Source: Pelethousia sp002409725
Lineage (GTDB): Bacteria; Bacillota; Clostridia; Christensenellales; CAG-138
Direction: 5' to 3'
DNA: 64,000 nucleotides
Assembly: GCA_937915455.1 (NCBI GenBank)
Contig: CALDNN010000028.1
Span: 1 to 64,000 of the forward strand
Both the position numbers and the translations under genes were made by a program. The notes below the pieces were generated by a model. That model was not told where the DNA came from, searched no databases, and saw nothing but the letters and a program-made list of their open reading frames with translations. Shown here one piece after another: positions 50,218-59,955 of this stretch; the first letter of the stretch is position 1; each line of letters opens with the position of its first letter.

Positions 50218-52806
50218 ATGAACATGAACAAATTCACCCAGCGTTCCCTGGAAGCTCTGCAAAGCGCCCAGGCGCTGGCCATCGAGCATAACCAGCAGCA
50301 GGTGGATCAGCAGCACCTGCTATCCGCCCTGCTGAACCAAGAGAATTCCCTCATCGCCCAGCTTTTGCGCCGCATGGGCGTGGACGCGGGCTTTGAAGCC
50401 GCGCTGCAAAAGGAGCTAGCCAAAATCCCTTCCGTTACGGGCGGCGGCAGGGAGGCGGATAAGGTCTATATCACGCCCCAGATGGATAAGGCGCTGACCG
50501 CAGCAGAAAAGCAGGCCGAGCGCATGAAGGATGATTATATCTCCGTGGAGCATCTGTTCCTCGGCCTACTCGACGCGCCGAATGAAGCCTTAAATGGTCT
50601 CTTCCGTCAATTTTGCGTTGAGCGGGACGGGTTCCTCAAGGCGCTCAATGAGGTGCGCGGCGGCGCGCGGGTTACCACCGATACCCCTGAGGATACCTAT
50701 GACGCATTGGGCAAGTATGCACAGGATTTAGTCGCCCTGGCCGAGCAGCAAAAGCTCGACCCGGTTATCGGCAGGGACGACGAGGTGCGCAATGTAATCC
50801 GCATCCTCTCGCGCAAAACCAAGAATAACCCCGTGCTCATCGGCGAGCCGGGCGTGGGCAAAACGGCCATTGCCGAAGGGCTGGCCCAGCGCATCGTGCG
50901 GGGGGATGTGCCCGCCGGCCTTAAGGAGCGGCGCCTCTTCTCCCTGGATATGGGCGCGCTAATCGCGGGCGCGAAATTCCGGGGCGAGTTTGAGGAACGG
51001 CTCAAGGCCGTGCTGGGCGAGGTCAAGCGCAGCGAGGGCCGCATTATCCTCTTCATTGACGAGCTGCACAACATTGTGGGTGCGGGCCGCACAGAGGGCA
51101 GCATGGATGCGGGCAACCTACTAAAGCCCATGCTGGCCCGGGGCGAGTTGCATTGCATCGGCGCCACTACGCTGGATGAATATCGCAAATATATCGAAAA
51201 GGATGCGGCCCTTTCCCGCAGGTTCCAGCCGGTGCTGGTGGAGGAGCCCACGGTAGAGGATACCATCTCCATCCTGCGCGGCCTCAAGGAGCGCTACGAG
51301 GTTTTCCACGGTGTGAAAATTCAGGATAACGCCCTAATCGCCGCCGCCTCCCTTTCGCATCGTTACATCAGCGATAGGTTTTTGCCGGACAAGGCCATCG
51401 ACCTGGTGGATGAGGCCTGTGCCCTAATTCGTACGGAGATGGATTCTATGCCCACGGAACTGGACGACATCGCCCGCCACATCATGCAGCTAGAGATCGA
51501 GGAGGCCGCCCTCACCAAGGAGAGCGACAAGCTGAGCGAAGGCCATCTGGCGGATATCCGCAAGGAGTTGGCCGAGGAACGCGAGAAATTCGCCTCCTTC
51601 AAGGCCCGCTGGGAAACCGAGAAGGATTCCATCAAAAAGGTACAGGCCCTGCGCGAGGAATCGGAAAAGATCAACGCCGAAATGGAGCAGGCTGAGCGCG
51701 GCTACGACCTCAACCGGGCTGCGGAGCTCAAATACGGCCGCCTGCCCAAGCTCAGAGAGGAGCTGGAGGCAGCCGAGGCGGAGCTCGAAAAGGACAAGGC
51801 CAACGGCCTCTTGCGGGACCGCGTGAGCGAGGAGGAGATCGCCCGCATTGTGGCCCGCTGGACGGGCATCCCGGTTTCCAAGCTGATGGAGGGCGAGCGC
51901 GAAAAGCTGCTGCACCTGGACGAGATCCTCCACAAGCGGGTGATCGGCCAGGATGAGGCCGTGCAGACCGTGTGCGACGCCATCTTGCGCACCCGCGCCG
52001 GCTTGAAGGACCCCACCAAGCCTATCGGCAGCTTCCTGTTCCTGGGCCCCACCGGCGTGGGTAAAACGGAGCTGGCCAAGGCCCTGGCCGAAGCCCTCTT
52101 TGACGACGAGGGGAACATGGTACGCATCGATATGAGCGAATACATGGAAAAGCACGCCGTATCCCGCCTGATCGGCGCGCCGCCGGGCTATGTGGGCTAT
52201 GACGAGGGCGGCCAGCTCACCGAGGCCGTGCGGCGGCACCCCTATTGCGTGGTGCTCTTTGACGAAGTGGAAAAGGCCCACCCGGATGTGTTCAACGTCT
52301 TACTCCAGGTCCTCGACGACGGCCGTATAACAGACGCGCAGGGCCGCACGGTGGATTTCAAGAACACCGTCATCGTGATGACCTCGAACCTCGGCTCGGC
52401 CTATATCCTGGACGGCATCCAAAATGGCAGAATCAGCGACGAGGCCAGGGAGCGCGTGGAAAGCCTGCTTAAGCAGAGCTTCCGGCCCGAGTTCCTCAAC
52501 CGCATCGACGACATCGTTTTCTACAAGCCGCTTGCCCAGGATGAGATCTTCAAGATCACCGACCTGCTGCTCGAGCAGCTTCGCGGCCGCCTCCGCGAGC
52601 GCCGGTTGGATGTGCGGCTGACGGACAAGGCCAAAGCCTACATCGCGGAAACCGGCTACGACCCGCAATATGGCGCGCGGCCCCTCAAGCGCCTGCTGCA
52701 AAGCAAGCTTGAAACCCTGCTGGCCCGCCACATCATCGCCGGCGACCCCGCGCCGGATACGGTGTTTACGGTGGATTACGACGGGGAGAAGCTAACGGTG
52801 GCATAA
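50218..52806 (+). CDS. clpB: ATP-dependent disaggregase ClpB
   Basis: An 862-residue Hsp100 protein. A double Clp_N domain (1-145) is followed by NBD1 with GEPGVGKTAIAEGLA (about 202-216), the coiled-coil M-domain (about 400-520) that distinguishes ClpB from ClpC and ClpA, NBD2 with GPTGVGKTELAKALAEALFD (about 605-625), and a C-terminal D2-small domain. With DnaK it rescues aggregated proteins. Control by HrcA through the CIRCE element upstream is likely. GAGGGGG precedes the ATG. Confidence 0.96.
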   Translation: MNMNKFTQRSLEALQSAQALAIEHNQQQVDQQHLLSALLNQENSLIAQLLRRMGVDAGFEAALQKELAKIPSVTGGGREADKVYITPQMDKALTAAEKQAERMKDDYISVEHLFLGLLDAPNEALNGLFRQFCVERDGFLKALNEVRGGARVTTDTPEDTYDALGKYAQDLVALAEQQKLDPVIGRDDEVRNVIRILSRKTKNNPVLIGEPGVGKTAIAEGLAQRIVRGDVPAGLKERRLFSLDMGALIAGAKFRGEFEERLKAVLGEVKRSEGRIILFIDELHNIVGAGRTEGSMDAGNLLKPMLARGELHCIGATTLDEYRKYIEKDAALSRRFQPVLVEEPTVEDTISILRGLKERYEVFHGVKIQDNALIAAASLSHRYISDRFLPDKAIDLVDEACALIRTEMDSMPTELDDIARHIMQLEIEEAALTKESDKLSEGHLADIRKELAEEREKFASFKARWETEKDSIKKVQALREESEKINAEMEQAERGYDLNRAAELKYGRLPKLREELEAAEAELEKDKANGLLRDRVSEEEIARIVARWTGIPVSKLMEGEREKLLHLDEILHKRVIGQDEAVQTVCDAILRTRAGLKDPTKPIGSFLFLGPTGVGKTELAKALAEALFDDEGNMVRIDMSEYMEKHAVSRLIGAPPGYVGYDEGGQLTEAVRRHPYCVVLFDEVEKAHPDVFNVLLQVLDDGRITDAQGRTVDFKNTVIVMTSNLGSAYILDGIQNGRISDEARERVESLLKQSFRPEFLNRIDDIVFYKPLAQDEIFKITDLLLEQLRGRLRERRLDVRLTDKAKAYIAETGYDPQYGARPLKRLLQSKLETLLARHIIAGDPAPDTVFTVDYDGEKLTVA

Positions 52807-52840
52807 GGCTTTTTCCGCGGCCGTTTCGCAATTCGCCATA

Positions 52841-52868
52841 CAGGGGCCGCAGCCCTCGGCGGCCCCTG
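52841..52868 (+). terminator. hairpin after clpB
   Basis: CAGGGGCCGC (52841-52850) pairs with GCGGCCCCTG (52859-52868). It lacks a U-run and probably works with the next hairpin. Confidence 0.5.
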
Positions 52869-52880
52869 CGATTATCGACG

Positions 52881-52915
52881 GGCCCGGCGCATGAATGGAT
52901 ACGCCGGGCCTTTCC
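52881..52915 (+). terminator. terminator before thiN
   Basis: GGCCCGGCG (52881-52889) pairs with CGCCGGGCC (52902-52910), followed by TTTCC. Confidence 0.65.
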
Positions 52916-52977
52916 AAAACGGATGCAATTCCCCCACAAAAAAGGTACAATAGTAAAAACGCCAAAGGAGCAAGCCT

Positions 52978-53595
52978 ATGGAGCAGCGGATATGCCACAT
53001 CGCGGGGGCGGGGCCTTTCATAAACCGCGGGCCGCAAGTTACGCCCGGTGATCTGGTAATCGCTGCAGATGGCGGCTATGCGCACCTACTGCGCTGGGGC
53101 CTAAGCGCGGATGTAGTGGTGGGCGATTTTGACTCCATGGAACAGCCGGCGCACCCTGCCATTGTGCGCCTACCCCGCGAAAAGGACGAAACGGACATGG
53201 CGGCGGCTGTGCGCCTGGGCCGGGAAAAGGGATACGGCCTATTCCACCTTTACGGCGGCCTGGGCGGCATGTTGGATCATACCCTGGCCAACCTGCAATT
53301 GCTCGTGGGAATGGCCATGGCCGGGGAGCGCGGCTATTTATGGGACGATCAGGTCGTTGTGACTGCCTTTAAAAACGACTGCTTCGAGCTTCCGGCGGGA
53401 ACAAAGGGCCGGGTATCCGTATTTGCCGCCGGTGGCGAAGCCCGGGGCGTGTTCCTGCGGGGGCTGAAATATCCCCTGGCGGACGCCGTCCTTTCCCCCG
53501 GCTTCCCGCTGGGGGTGAGCAATGAGGCCGATGGGCGAAAGGCCGGCATAGAGGTGCGCGCGGGCACGCTGCTGGTCGTATATCCGCGGCCGTAA
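52978..53595 (+). CDS. thiN: thiamine diphosphokinase
   Basis: A 205-residue enzyme converting thiamine to thiamine pyrophosphate. IAADGGYAHL, VVGDFDSM, EKDETDMAAAVRLG and GGLGGMLDHTLANLQLL are the four catalytic-domain motifs. The C-terminal part (about 130-205) is the thiamine-binding beta domain. No thiamine riboswitch is visible upstream. The rpe-thiN pairing common in Firmicutes is absent. Confidence 0.93.
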   Translation: MEQRICHIAGAGPFINRGPQVTPGDLVIAADGGYAHLLRWGLSADVVVGDFDSMEQPAHPAIVRLPREKDETDMAAAVRLGREKGYGLFHLYGGLGGMLDHTLANLQLLVGMAMAGERGYLWDDQVVVTAFKNDCFELPAGTKGRVSVFAAGGEARGVFLRGLKYPLADAVLSPGFPLGVSNEADGRKAGIEVRAGTLLVVYPRP

Positions 53596-53615
53596 ACAAG
53601 CTATATTTCCTATAG

Positions 53616-53640
53616 GCGCTCTCTGCAAGGGGGCGCTTTT
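53616..53640 (+). terminator. probable thiN terminator
   Basis: GCGCTC (53616-53621) and GGGCGC (53631-53636) form a short stem with one T-G pair, then TTTT. Confidence 0.5.
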
Positions 53641-53708
53641 GATTGCACGCATATATTACGGGCCGCATAATCTGTACCAACGATAATAGGAATGCGAGGT
53701 CTGCTGGC

Positions 53709-53945
53709 GTGAAACAGGGGTTGCATGAGATCGAGGCGGGGCAGGGTGGAGTGATCGCGCATCTGGCGGGGCAGGACGATATGACGCGCCGCCTGGCTGA
53801 CCTGGGTTTTACGGAGGGCACCGGGGTGGATTGCCTTTATAAAAGCCCGGCCGGAGATCCGGCAGCCTACCGCGTGCGCGGCACGGTGATCGCCCTTAGG
53901 CGGGAGGATGCGGCCCGGGTCGAGGTGCGGCTATGCGGGAGATGA
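53709..53945 (+). CDS. feoA: ferrous iron transport protein A
   Basis: A 78-residue SH3-like protein: GLHEIEAGQGGVIAHLAG, RRLADLGFTEGTGVDCLYKS, and YRVRGTVIALRREDAARVEV match FeoA. The GTG at 53709 is preceded by GAGG at 9 bases and gives the usual length. It overlaps feoB by 13 bases. It modulates FeoB activity. Confidence 0.9.
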   Translation: MKQGLHEIEAGQGGVIAHLAGQDDMTRRLADLGFTEGTGVDCLYKSPAGDPAAYRVRGTVIALRREDAARVEVRLCGR

Positions 53946-55846
53946 GCATGGGAAATCTGGCCCCTGCCCAAGCGCCGCAACGGAGCCGGGGCGCGGCGGC
54001 GCGGCCCACCATCGCCCTGCTGGGCAACCCGAACGTCGGCAAATCCACGGTATTCAACCGCCTTACCGGATTAAATCAGCATACGGGGAATTGGCCCGGC
54101 AAGACCGTGGAGCTGGCAGAGGGCCGCTGCCGCCGCCCGGGCCTGGATTGGCGTATGGTGGATCTGCCCGGCACCTATTCCCTGCTGGCCCATTCCAAAG
54201 AAGAGGAGGTAGCCCGGGATTACATCCTTGCGGGCCGGGCGGATGCCTATATCGTGGTCTGCGACGCCACGTGCCTCGAGCGCAACCTCAACCTGGTGCT
54301 GCAAATTTTGCAGCTCACAAAGCGGGTCGTCCTCTGTGTGAACCTGATGGACGAGGCCGAGAAGAAGCATATCCGCGTGGATACGGCGGCTCTGGAAAAG
54401 GAGCTGGGCGTGCCGGTAGTGGGGACGGCGGCCCGCAGCGGTACGGGGATAGACGCGCTGCTCTCGGCTGCGGAGCGGGCCATGGCAGGCGCGGCGCGTC
54501 CCCTGCGCCTGCAGGCCGAGGCGGGGGAGGGTGAAGGCGCAAAGGTGTGCCGCATCTATGCCGAGGCCGCGCGTATCGCGGCCCTCTGCGTGCGCGCGGA
54601 GGATGAGAAGGCGACCCAAAGGCAGCTCAAGCTCGACCGCCTGCTCACAGGCCGTAGGGCCGGCCTGGCCATTATGCTGGCCCTGCTTGCAGCCATCCTC
54701 TGGCTCACCATCACCGGCGCGAATTACCCTTCCGCCCTGCTGATGGAGGGCCTATTTGCCCTTGGGGACGCATTAGGCGGCCTGCTCCTTCATTTGGGCG
54801 CGCCGCCCTGGCTCTACGAGGCGCTGATTCAGGGCGTTTACCGCACTCTGGCCTGGGTCGTCTCGGTGATGCTGCCGCCCATGGCCATCTTCTTCCCACT
54901 TTTCACCTTATTGGAGGATGTGGGCTATCTCCCCCGCGTGGCCTTTAATCTCGATCACTGCTTCAAACGCTGCAAAGCTTGCGGCAAACAATCGCTGACT
55001 ATGTGCATGGGATTTGGCTGTAACGCGGCCGGGGTCACGGGCTGCCGCATCATCGACAGCCCGCGCGAGCGGCTCATCGCCATCCTTACAAATAGCTTTG
55101 TACCCTGCAATGGGCGCTTCCCAACCATGATCAGCGTGATCGCCATGTTCTTTGTGGGCGGCGTTGGGGGCTGGTTAGGATCGGCGCTGGGGGCGGCGTT
55201 GCTCACGGGAGTGGTGGTGCTGGGAGTGGGCTGTACCTTTGGCGTTTCCTGGCTGCTGTCTAAAACGGTTCTGCGGGGCGTGCCGTCTTCCTTTACGCTG
55301 GAAATGCCGCCCTGCCGCAAACCGCAGGTGGGCAAGGTAATCCTGCGCTCGATGCTGGACCGCACCATCTTCGTGCTGGGCAGGGCCGCCGCCGTGGCCG
55401 CCCCCGCTGGCCTGCTCATCTGGGCCATGGCCAATGTATCCATTGACGGCGGAACGCTGCTTTTCCATTGCGCCGCTTTTTTGGAGCCGCTGGGCCGCCT
55501 TATGGGCCTGGATGGGGTAATCCTGCTGGCCTTTATTTTAGGCCTGCCCGCCAATGAGATCGTGGTGCCCATCATCATCATGGCCTATCTGCAAAGCGGC
55601 TCCCTGCATGAGCTGGAAAGCCTGGGCGCTTTGCGTGCGCTGCTGATCGGCCATGGATGGACGCCGCTCACAGCCCTTTGTACGCTGCTGTTTTCCCTGC
55701 TGCATTGGCCCTGCGCCACTACCCTTTTGACCATACGCAAAGAAACGGGCAGCTGGAAATGGACGGCGCTGGCCTTTGCCCTGCCTACGGCCCTGGGTAT
55801 GGCGCTGTGCATGTTGGCCACGGCCTTTTGGGGGCTGCTGGTTTAG
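53933..55846 (+). CDS. feoB: ferrous iron transporter B
   Basis: A 637-residue GTP-gated Fe(II) importer. The G domain has GNPNVGKSTVFN, DLPGTYSLLAHS and CVNLMDEAE. A GDI-like segment follows, then a membrane domain with gate motifs around CMGFGCNAAGVTGCRIIDSP and NSFVPCNGRFPT. The Clostridia-type gate sequence differs from the Escherichia form. It is shorter than E. coli FeoB, largely through the GDI and C-terminal parts. Coupled to feoA. No Fur box was recognised. Confidence 0.95.
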   Translation: MREMSMGNLAPAQAPQRSRGAAARPTIALLGNPNVGKSTVFNRLTGLNQHTGNWPGKTVELAEGRCRRPGLDWRMVDLPGTYSLLAHSKEEEVARDYILAGRADAYIVVCDATCLERNLNLVLQILQLTKRVVLCVNLMDEAEKKHIRVDTAALEKELGVPVVGTAARSGTGIDALLSAAERAMAGAARPLRLQAEAGEGEGAKVCRIYAEAARIAALCVRAEDEKATQRQLKLDRLLTGRRAGLAIMLALLAAILWLTITGANYPSALLMEGLFALGDALGGLLLHLGAPPWLYEALIQGVYRTLAWVVSVMLPPMAIFFPLFTLLEDVGYLPRVAFNLDHCFKRCKACGKQSLTMCMGFGCNAAGVTGCRIIDSPRERLIAILTNSFVPCNGRFPTMISVIAMFFVGGVGGWLGSALGAALLTGVVVLGVGCTFGVSWLLSKTVLRGVPSSFTLEMPPCRKPQVGKVILRSMLDRTIFVLGRAAAVAAPAGLLIWAMANVSIDGGTLLFHCAAFLEPLGRLMGLDGVILLAFILGLPANEIVVPIIIMAYLQSGSLHELESLGALRALLIGHGWTPLTALCTLLFSLLHWPCATTLLTIRKETGSWKWTALAFALPTALGMALCMLATAFWGLLV

Positions 55847-55916
55847 ACGAATAGCGGCAGGGACCACTTTCTTTCGATTGATTTTTCAGTCAGTTCGCAG
55901 ATCCATATACAAAACA

Positions 55917-55925
55917 TGTTATACT
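55917..55925 (+). promoter_or_regulatory. extended -10 promoter of hflKC
   Basis: TGTTATACT (55917-55925) is a TGn-extended -10. No good -35 is seen. It lies about 65 bases before hflK. Confidence 0.5.
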
Positions 55926-55990
55926 ATGGCATAATAACATAATAAATGTTTTATCCAAGCAAAGCAAATCGAATTGCGGAAGGGAGCTAT

Positions 55991-56974
55991 ATGGAGTATA
56001 ACTGGCAAGGGAGGCCGCCCGAGGCGCGGCAGCCCAGAGACTGGAAGCGGATCGGCCGCTGGGCTGTCCTGGCCCTTGTTGCGGTGGCTGTGCTGGGCAT
56101 CGGCACGACCTGCTGGTATACGGTGGATGAAAAGCAGCAGGCTGTGGTAACCACCTTCGGAAGGGTTACGGGGGTGAGCGACGCGGGCATCCATTTCATG
56201 CTGCCCCTGGGCATCCAGCAGGCGCATAAGGTGGATGTGAACGTATACCAAAAGATAGAGCTGGGCTACCGCACCGATACCGCCCGCGAAGAGGGCTACG
56301 CGGTGGTGGAAGAAGAGAGCAAGATGATCACCGGGGATTATAATATCGTCAACGTGGAATTCTTTGTGGAATATAAGGTATCCGACCCGGTGCGCTATCT
56401 TTATGGTTCCTATGAGCCGGAAACCATCCTGCGCAACCTCGTGCAGAGCCAGGTACGCAATGTGGTGGGCTCCACCCCTGTAGACGCCGTGCTTACAGAC
56501 GGCAAGGAAGCCATCCAGATGGAAGTGAAGGGGCTGATCGCCGAGGTACTGACGGAATACGACGTGGGCCTGATGCTCACGGATGTCAAGATTCAGGATA
56601 GCGACCCGCCCACCGAGGATGTGACCTATGCCTTCAAGGCCGTGGAAACGGCCAAACAGGGCGCGGAGACCGTGATCAACGAGGCCCGGGCCTATCAGAA
56701 CGCGCAGCTGCCCGCAGCAGAGGCCCAGGCGGACAAGCTGATCCGCAACGCAGAATACCTCAAGCAGAAGCGCATCAACGAGGCCAACGAGCAGGTAGCC
56801 ATGTTTAACGCCATGTATCAGGAATATGCCGATAAGCCCGCCATTACCCGCTCGCGCATGTATTACGAGGCCATCCAGAAGGTGCTGCCCGGCGCGAAGG
56901 TTTACATCGATATGTCCGAGGGCGGGGTGCAGACCCTGCTGCCTCTTGAATCCTTTGCGGGAGGTGCGGAATAA
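55991..56974 (+). CDS. hflK: SPFH protein HflK
   Basis: A 327-residue membrane-anchored protein. A transmembrane helix (about 20-44) follows a polar N-terminus (NWQGRPPEARQPRDWKR). The SPFH/Band-7 domain (about 45-230) includes DEKQQAVVTTFGRVTG and DAGIHFMLPLGIQ. The C-terminal helical part (about 230-310) contains AEAQADKLIRNAEYLKQKRI. HflK and HflC form a cage that regulates FtsH proteolysis. AAGGGAG precedes the ATG. It overlaps hflC by one base. Confidence 0.93.
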   Translation: MEYNWQGRPPEARQPRDWKRIGRWAVLALVAVAVLGIGTTCWYTVDEKQQAVVTTFGRVTGVSDAGIHFMLPLGIQQAHKVDVNVYQKIELGYRTDTAREEGYAVVEEESKMITGDYNIVNVEFFVEYKVSDPVRYLYGSYEPETILRNLVQSQVRNVVGSTPVDAVLTDGKEAIQMEVKGLIAEVLTEYDVGLMLTDVKIQDSDPPTEDVTYAFKAVETAKQGAETVINEARAYQNAQLPAAEAQADKLIRNAEYLKQKRINEANEQVAMFNAMYQEYADKPAITRSRMYYEAIQKVLPGAKVYIDMSEGGVQTLLPLESFAGGAE

Positions 56975-57855
56975 TGAAAAAGCTCACAGGCAAGCTCGTT
57001 GGCGCGATGCTGCTGATCGCGGCGATCGTTACCCTCTTTTCCAGCGCCTATACCGTGGGCGAGAACGAATATGCCTGCGTGGTGCGCTTTGAGAAAATCA
57101 TGTCCACCACGGAGCAGGCTGGCCTGCACTTTAAGGTCCCCTTCCTCGAAGGGGTCAAAAAATTCCCCAAGGCCGTGATGTTCTATGATATCCCCCCCTC
57201 CGAGGTGCTCACCAGCGACAAGCAGAACATGACGGTGGACAGCTATGTGCTTTGGCAGATCGAAAACCCGCGCCTGTTCTACCAGGCTCTGGGCAACACG
57301 GCCGTAGCAGAGCAGCGGCTGGACGCCCTCACCTACAACGCCCTCAAAAACATCATGGGTACCCTGGCGCAGAAGGATATCATCAATGAGAACACCGGCT
57401 CCGAGCGCAACGATATCTACGAGGGTATCGCCTCCAATGTATCCACCATTGCCAAGAACTACGGCATACGGGTTGTGGATGTGAAGATCAAGCGCTTTGA
57501 CCTGCCCGAGGCCAATGAGCAGGCCGTCTACGGCCGCATGATCTCGGAACGCAACCAGATCGCGGAAAAATACACGGCGGATGGTCAATACGAGGCTTCC
57601 ATCATCCGCAACGATGTGGATAAGCAGGTGAACATCCTCGTCTCCAACGCCCAGGCCGAGGCGGCCAAGCTGGAGGCCGAGGGCGAGCAGGAATACATGC
57701 GCATCCTGGCCGAGGCCTACGATACGGCCGATAAGCAGGCCTTCTATGAGTTCACCCTCTCCCTCGAGGCCCTCGAAGCCTCCCTCACCAGCGGCGAGAA
57801 GACCATCATCCTGGGCCGAGACTCCGCGCTGGCCAAGGTGCTGCTGAATCCGTGA
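56974..57855 (+). CDS. hflC: SPFH protein HflC
   Basis: A 293-residue partner of HflK. A signal-anchor helix (about 5-25) precedes the Band-7 domain with VGENEYACVVRFEKI, GLHFKVPFLEGVK and DVKIKRFDLPEANEQAVYGR, the last being the HflC hallmark, then the helical SNAQAEAAKLEAEGEQEYM. It starts at an ATG overlapping the hflK stop (TAATG). Confidence 0.94.
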   Translation: MKKLTGKLVGAMLLIAAIVTLFSSAYTVGENEYACVVRFEKIMSTTEQAGLHFKVPFLEGVKKFPKAVMFYDIPPSEVLTSDKQNMTVDSYVLWQIENPRLFYQALGNTAVAEQRLDALTYNALKNIMGTLAQKDIINENTGSERNDIYEGIASNVSTIAKNYGIRVVDVKIKRFDLPEANEQAVYGRMISERNQIAEKYTADGQYEASIIRNDVDKQVNILVSNAQAEAAKLEAEGEQEYMRILAEAYDTADKQAFYEFTLSLEALEASLTSGEKTIILGRDSALAKVLLNP

Positions 57856-57934
57856 GCTTTGTGGGGGCGCGGGGCGCAAACACGATCTTAAAAGAGTAAC
57901 CAGGATAGGTTTATAAACTTATAGGCACAAGCAA

Positions 57935-57965
57935 CGGCCCGGTGCATCTATTTCGCACCGGGCCG
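57935..57965. terminator. bidirectional terminator
   Basis: CGGCCCGGTGC (57935-57945) pairs with GCACCGGGCCG (57955-57965) between converging hflC and the ATP-grasp gene. The U-runs are weak. Confidence 0.6.
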
Positions 57966-57993
57966 CTGCCTATAACTCTAAAAGCAGTTCTGC

Positions 57994-58872
57994 TTACGCG
58001 TTGATAGACTCCCTTATATGCGCCAAAATCGCCCCTGCCGCGTCCACGCCGGTGGTGGTGGTGAGGCCGAGGAAATGGGCGTTGGAGTTCACCTCGCAAA
58101 GCAGGGGGCCGGTTGGGCCGGCGAGCAGGTCTATGCCGGCGAAATCCAGTTCCAGCGCCCGGGCTGCGGCCAGGGCCAGGGCTTCTTCCTCTGGGGAGGG
58201 CGTGTAAGCTTCCGCCGTGGCGCCGGCGCTGACGTTGGCGCGGAAATCCCGGGGGTTTTGCCGCCGGATGGCAGCAATGGCCCGGCCGCCGACCACATAG
58301 ATGCGTATATCCTCGCCCACGTGGCCGCCTATGTATTCCTGTAGGATCATGAGCGCGGGTGCATGCTCGCGCAGGATAGTCGCGGCCTCGTCGTAAGTAT
58401 TGGCCAGGTATACCTGCCAGCCAAAGGAGCCGTGGCGCTCCTTGATCACCAGGGGGAAGCCCAGGTATTCCGCTGCCTGATCCAGAAAATCGAGATTCGT
58501 GTAACCCAGGCCGGCATAGGTGAGGGGCGCGGCGATGGTTTTGGGCTGGGGCAGGCCGTGGGCGGCCAGGCAGAAATGGGTGAGGGCCTTGTCATCCGCC
58601 GTTTCAATGGTGGCGATGGGGTTGAACAGCCGCAGGCCCGTTGCTTCCAACTGCCTGCCCAGCAGGATATCCTTATCCCAGAAAAGGCAGAAATCATACG
58701 CCCGCGGGGAAAAGAGCGGCTTATGCCGTGTCATATCAAAAAGCAGCTGCGCGTTGGTGGCAAAATCCAGCCCCACGCCCAGCCTTTGGGCAGCGGCCAA
58801 CAAAGCCTTGCGCATCCGCACAAAGTTCTCCGTTTGGCCGAATTCATTCATTACCAGCAATCCGTGTGGCAT
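57994..58872 (-). CDS. RimK-like ATP-grasp ligase
   Basis: A 292-residue ATP-grasp enzyme. DFCLFWDKDILLGRQLEATG and NPIATIETADDKALTHFCLA are followed by LGFPLVIKERHGSFGWQVYL (ATP-binding Lys), QEYIGGHVGEDIRIYVVGG and LLCEVNSNAHFLGL (metal-binding Glu/Asn). This is the RimK/MptN/CofF clan, which ligates amino acids such as glutamate to a carboxylate acceptor. The acceptor is not known. It stands alone on this strand apart from the binding-protein gene 56 bases upstream. Confidence 0.88.
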   Translation of the reverse strand: MPHGLLVMNEFGQTENFVRMRKALLAAAQRLGVGLDFATNAQLLFDMTRHKPLFSPRAYDFCLFWDKDILLGRQLEATGLRLFNPIATIETADDKALTHFCLAAHGLPQPKTIAAPLTYAGLGYTNLDFLDQAAEYLGFPLVIKERHGSFGWQVYLANTYDEAATILREHAPALMILQEYIGGHVGEDIRIYVVGGRAIAAIRRQNPRDFRANVSAGATAEAYTPSPEEEALALAAARALELDFAGIDLLAGPTGPLLCEVNSNAHFLGLTTTTGVDAAGAILAHIRESINA

Positions 58873-58928
58873 GTCGTATCCTTATATAATAGAAAACATA
58901 ATAGAAAATAGCGACCATCATCGCAGCC

Positions 58929-59843
58929 TTATCCATCCGCTTGTGCGGGCAGGCGGCCCGGGTCGAGGCCGTTGGTGCGGTAAAGGGAGAGGAGCTCGCC
59001 GCTCTCTGTCAGCTCGCTAAGGAGCAGGGAGCCGATGTGGGCCAGGGCCGCGGAATCCGAGGCGGCGCAAATGGCGTAATCCACCGTACCAAAGGAAAAG
59101 GCTGTGGCTGTGATGGGATAAGCTTCTTTATAACGCTTGGCGTAAAGCTCGGTGAGCAGCACGGCCCGCACCTCGCCATTGGCCAGCGCGTCAAGCATAT
59201 CCGGATAGGAGGCGTAGGTTTTTGCCTTGAGGCCCAGGTTGGGGTGGGCAACGCTATAGGCGTTGAACAGCGCAGCCTCCGGGCTTTCTCGTATCTTGTT
59301 GGATTGGACGACGCCCACCTCCATGTTTTCCAGCGCGAAGCTGGGGGTGCCGGCGAGGGCCACCAGCAGGCAGGGGTCGCTGTAATAAGGGATGGAATAG
59401 CTGTATTTGGTTGCCATGGGGGAGGCGGCCAGGGCGATGGCCACGTCGATGCCGCCGTCGTCGAGCTTAGGGCCCAGGGTCATGGCGTTCACTTCGATCA
59501 TTTGCAGGCTGGCGGTTGGGTCGGCATCGGGCAGGAGCCGCGTGGTCAAAAGGCGCGCCAGGTCGTGCTCCAGCCCGCCTTCCTCCGTGCAGAGGCCCGG
59601 CACGTCATAGCGTACGCCTACCCGCAGCACGCCCCGATCCTGCAAGGAAAGCATCTCCGCGCTGGCCATCAGCTGCGGCTCCTCGCGGCTCGCTAGCGCC
59701 ACGATGATCACCAGTACCAGGGCCGCTAGGATATAGAGCGCCATGCGGTAGGGCTTGCCCTCATCCCCCGTGAGGGTGATGGGATTGCGGCGTAGGTTGA
59801 AATGCAGGCGGCGCATCCGTTTTCGCCAATTGATTTTTTTCAT
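58929..59843 (-). CDS. membrane-anchored family 3 solute-binding protein
   Basis: A 304-residue protein. A basic 30-residue N-terminus and one transmembrane helix (about 34-52) replace the usual lipoprotein signal. The SBP_bac_3 domain (about 68-290) contains LQDRGVLRVGVRYDVPGL, DVAIALAASPMATKYSYSIP and EVRAVLLTELYAKRYK. It could be a sensor or a permease-less amino-acid binding protein, because no ABC permease is linked. It lies upstream of the ATP-grasp gene. Confidence 0.82.
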   Translation of the reverse strand: MKKINWRKRMRRLHFNLRRNPITLTGDEGKPYRMALYILAALVLVIIVALASREEPQLMASAEMLSLQDRGVLRVGVRYDVPGLCTEEGGLEHDLARLLTTRLLPDADPTASLQMIEVNAMTLGPKLDDGGIDVAIALAASPMATKYSYSIPYYSDPCLLVALAGTPSFALENMEVGVVQSNKIRESPEAALFNAYSVAHPNLGLKAKTYASYPDMLDALANGEVRAVLLTELYAKRYKEAYPITATAFSFGTVDYAICAASDSAALAHIGSLLLSELTESGELLSLYRTNGLDPGRLPAQADG

Positions 59844-59871
59844 ACTTTGATTATAGCCAGAGTGGCCCGCA

Positions 59872-59901
59872 TTGACAAGTGAACAAACATCACGGTATAA
59901 T
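59872..59901 (+). promoter_or_regulatory. sigma-A promoter of alaS
   Basis: TTGACA (59872-59877), 18-base spacer, TATAAT (59896-59901): both hexamers are perfect. There is no T-box between it and the gene. Confidence 0.82.
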
Positions 59902-59955
59902 TTAGCAATGTAAAAGCGAGAATTTTGCGCAAATGTTAACAGAGAGGTACGATAT

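Noticed and set aside
52914..52977. A TPP riboswitch upstream of thiN.
   Set aside because: Only about 60 bases separate the terminator from the gene and the CUGAGA core is absent.
55847..55990. A Fur box or second Feo gene after feoB.
   Set aside because: No 19-base Fur-like dyad and no FeoC-like frame is present. The region carries only the hflK promoter.
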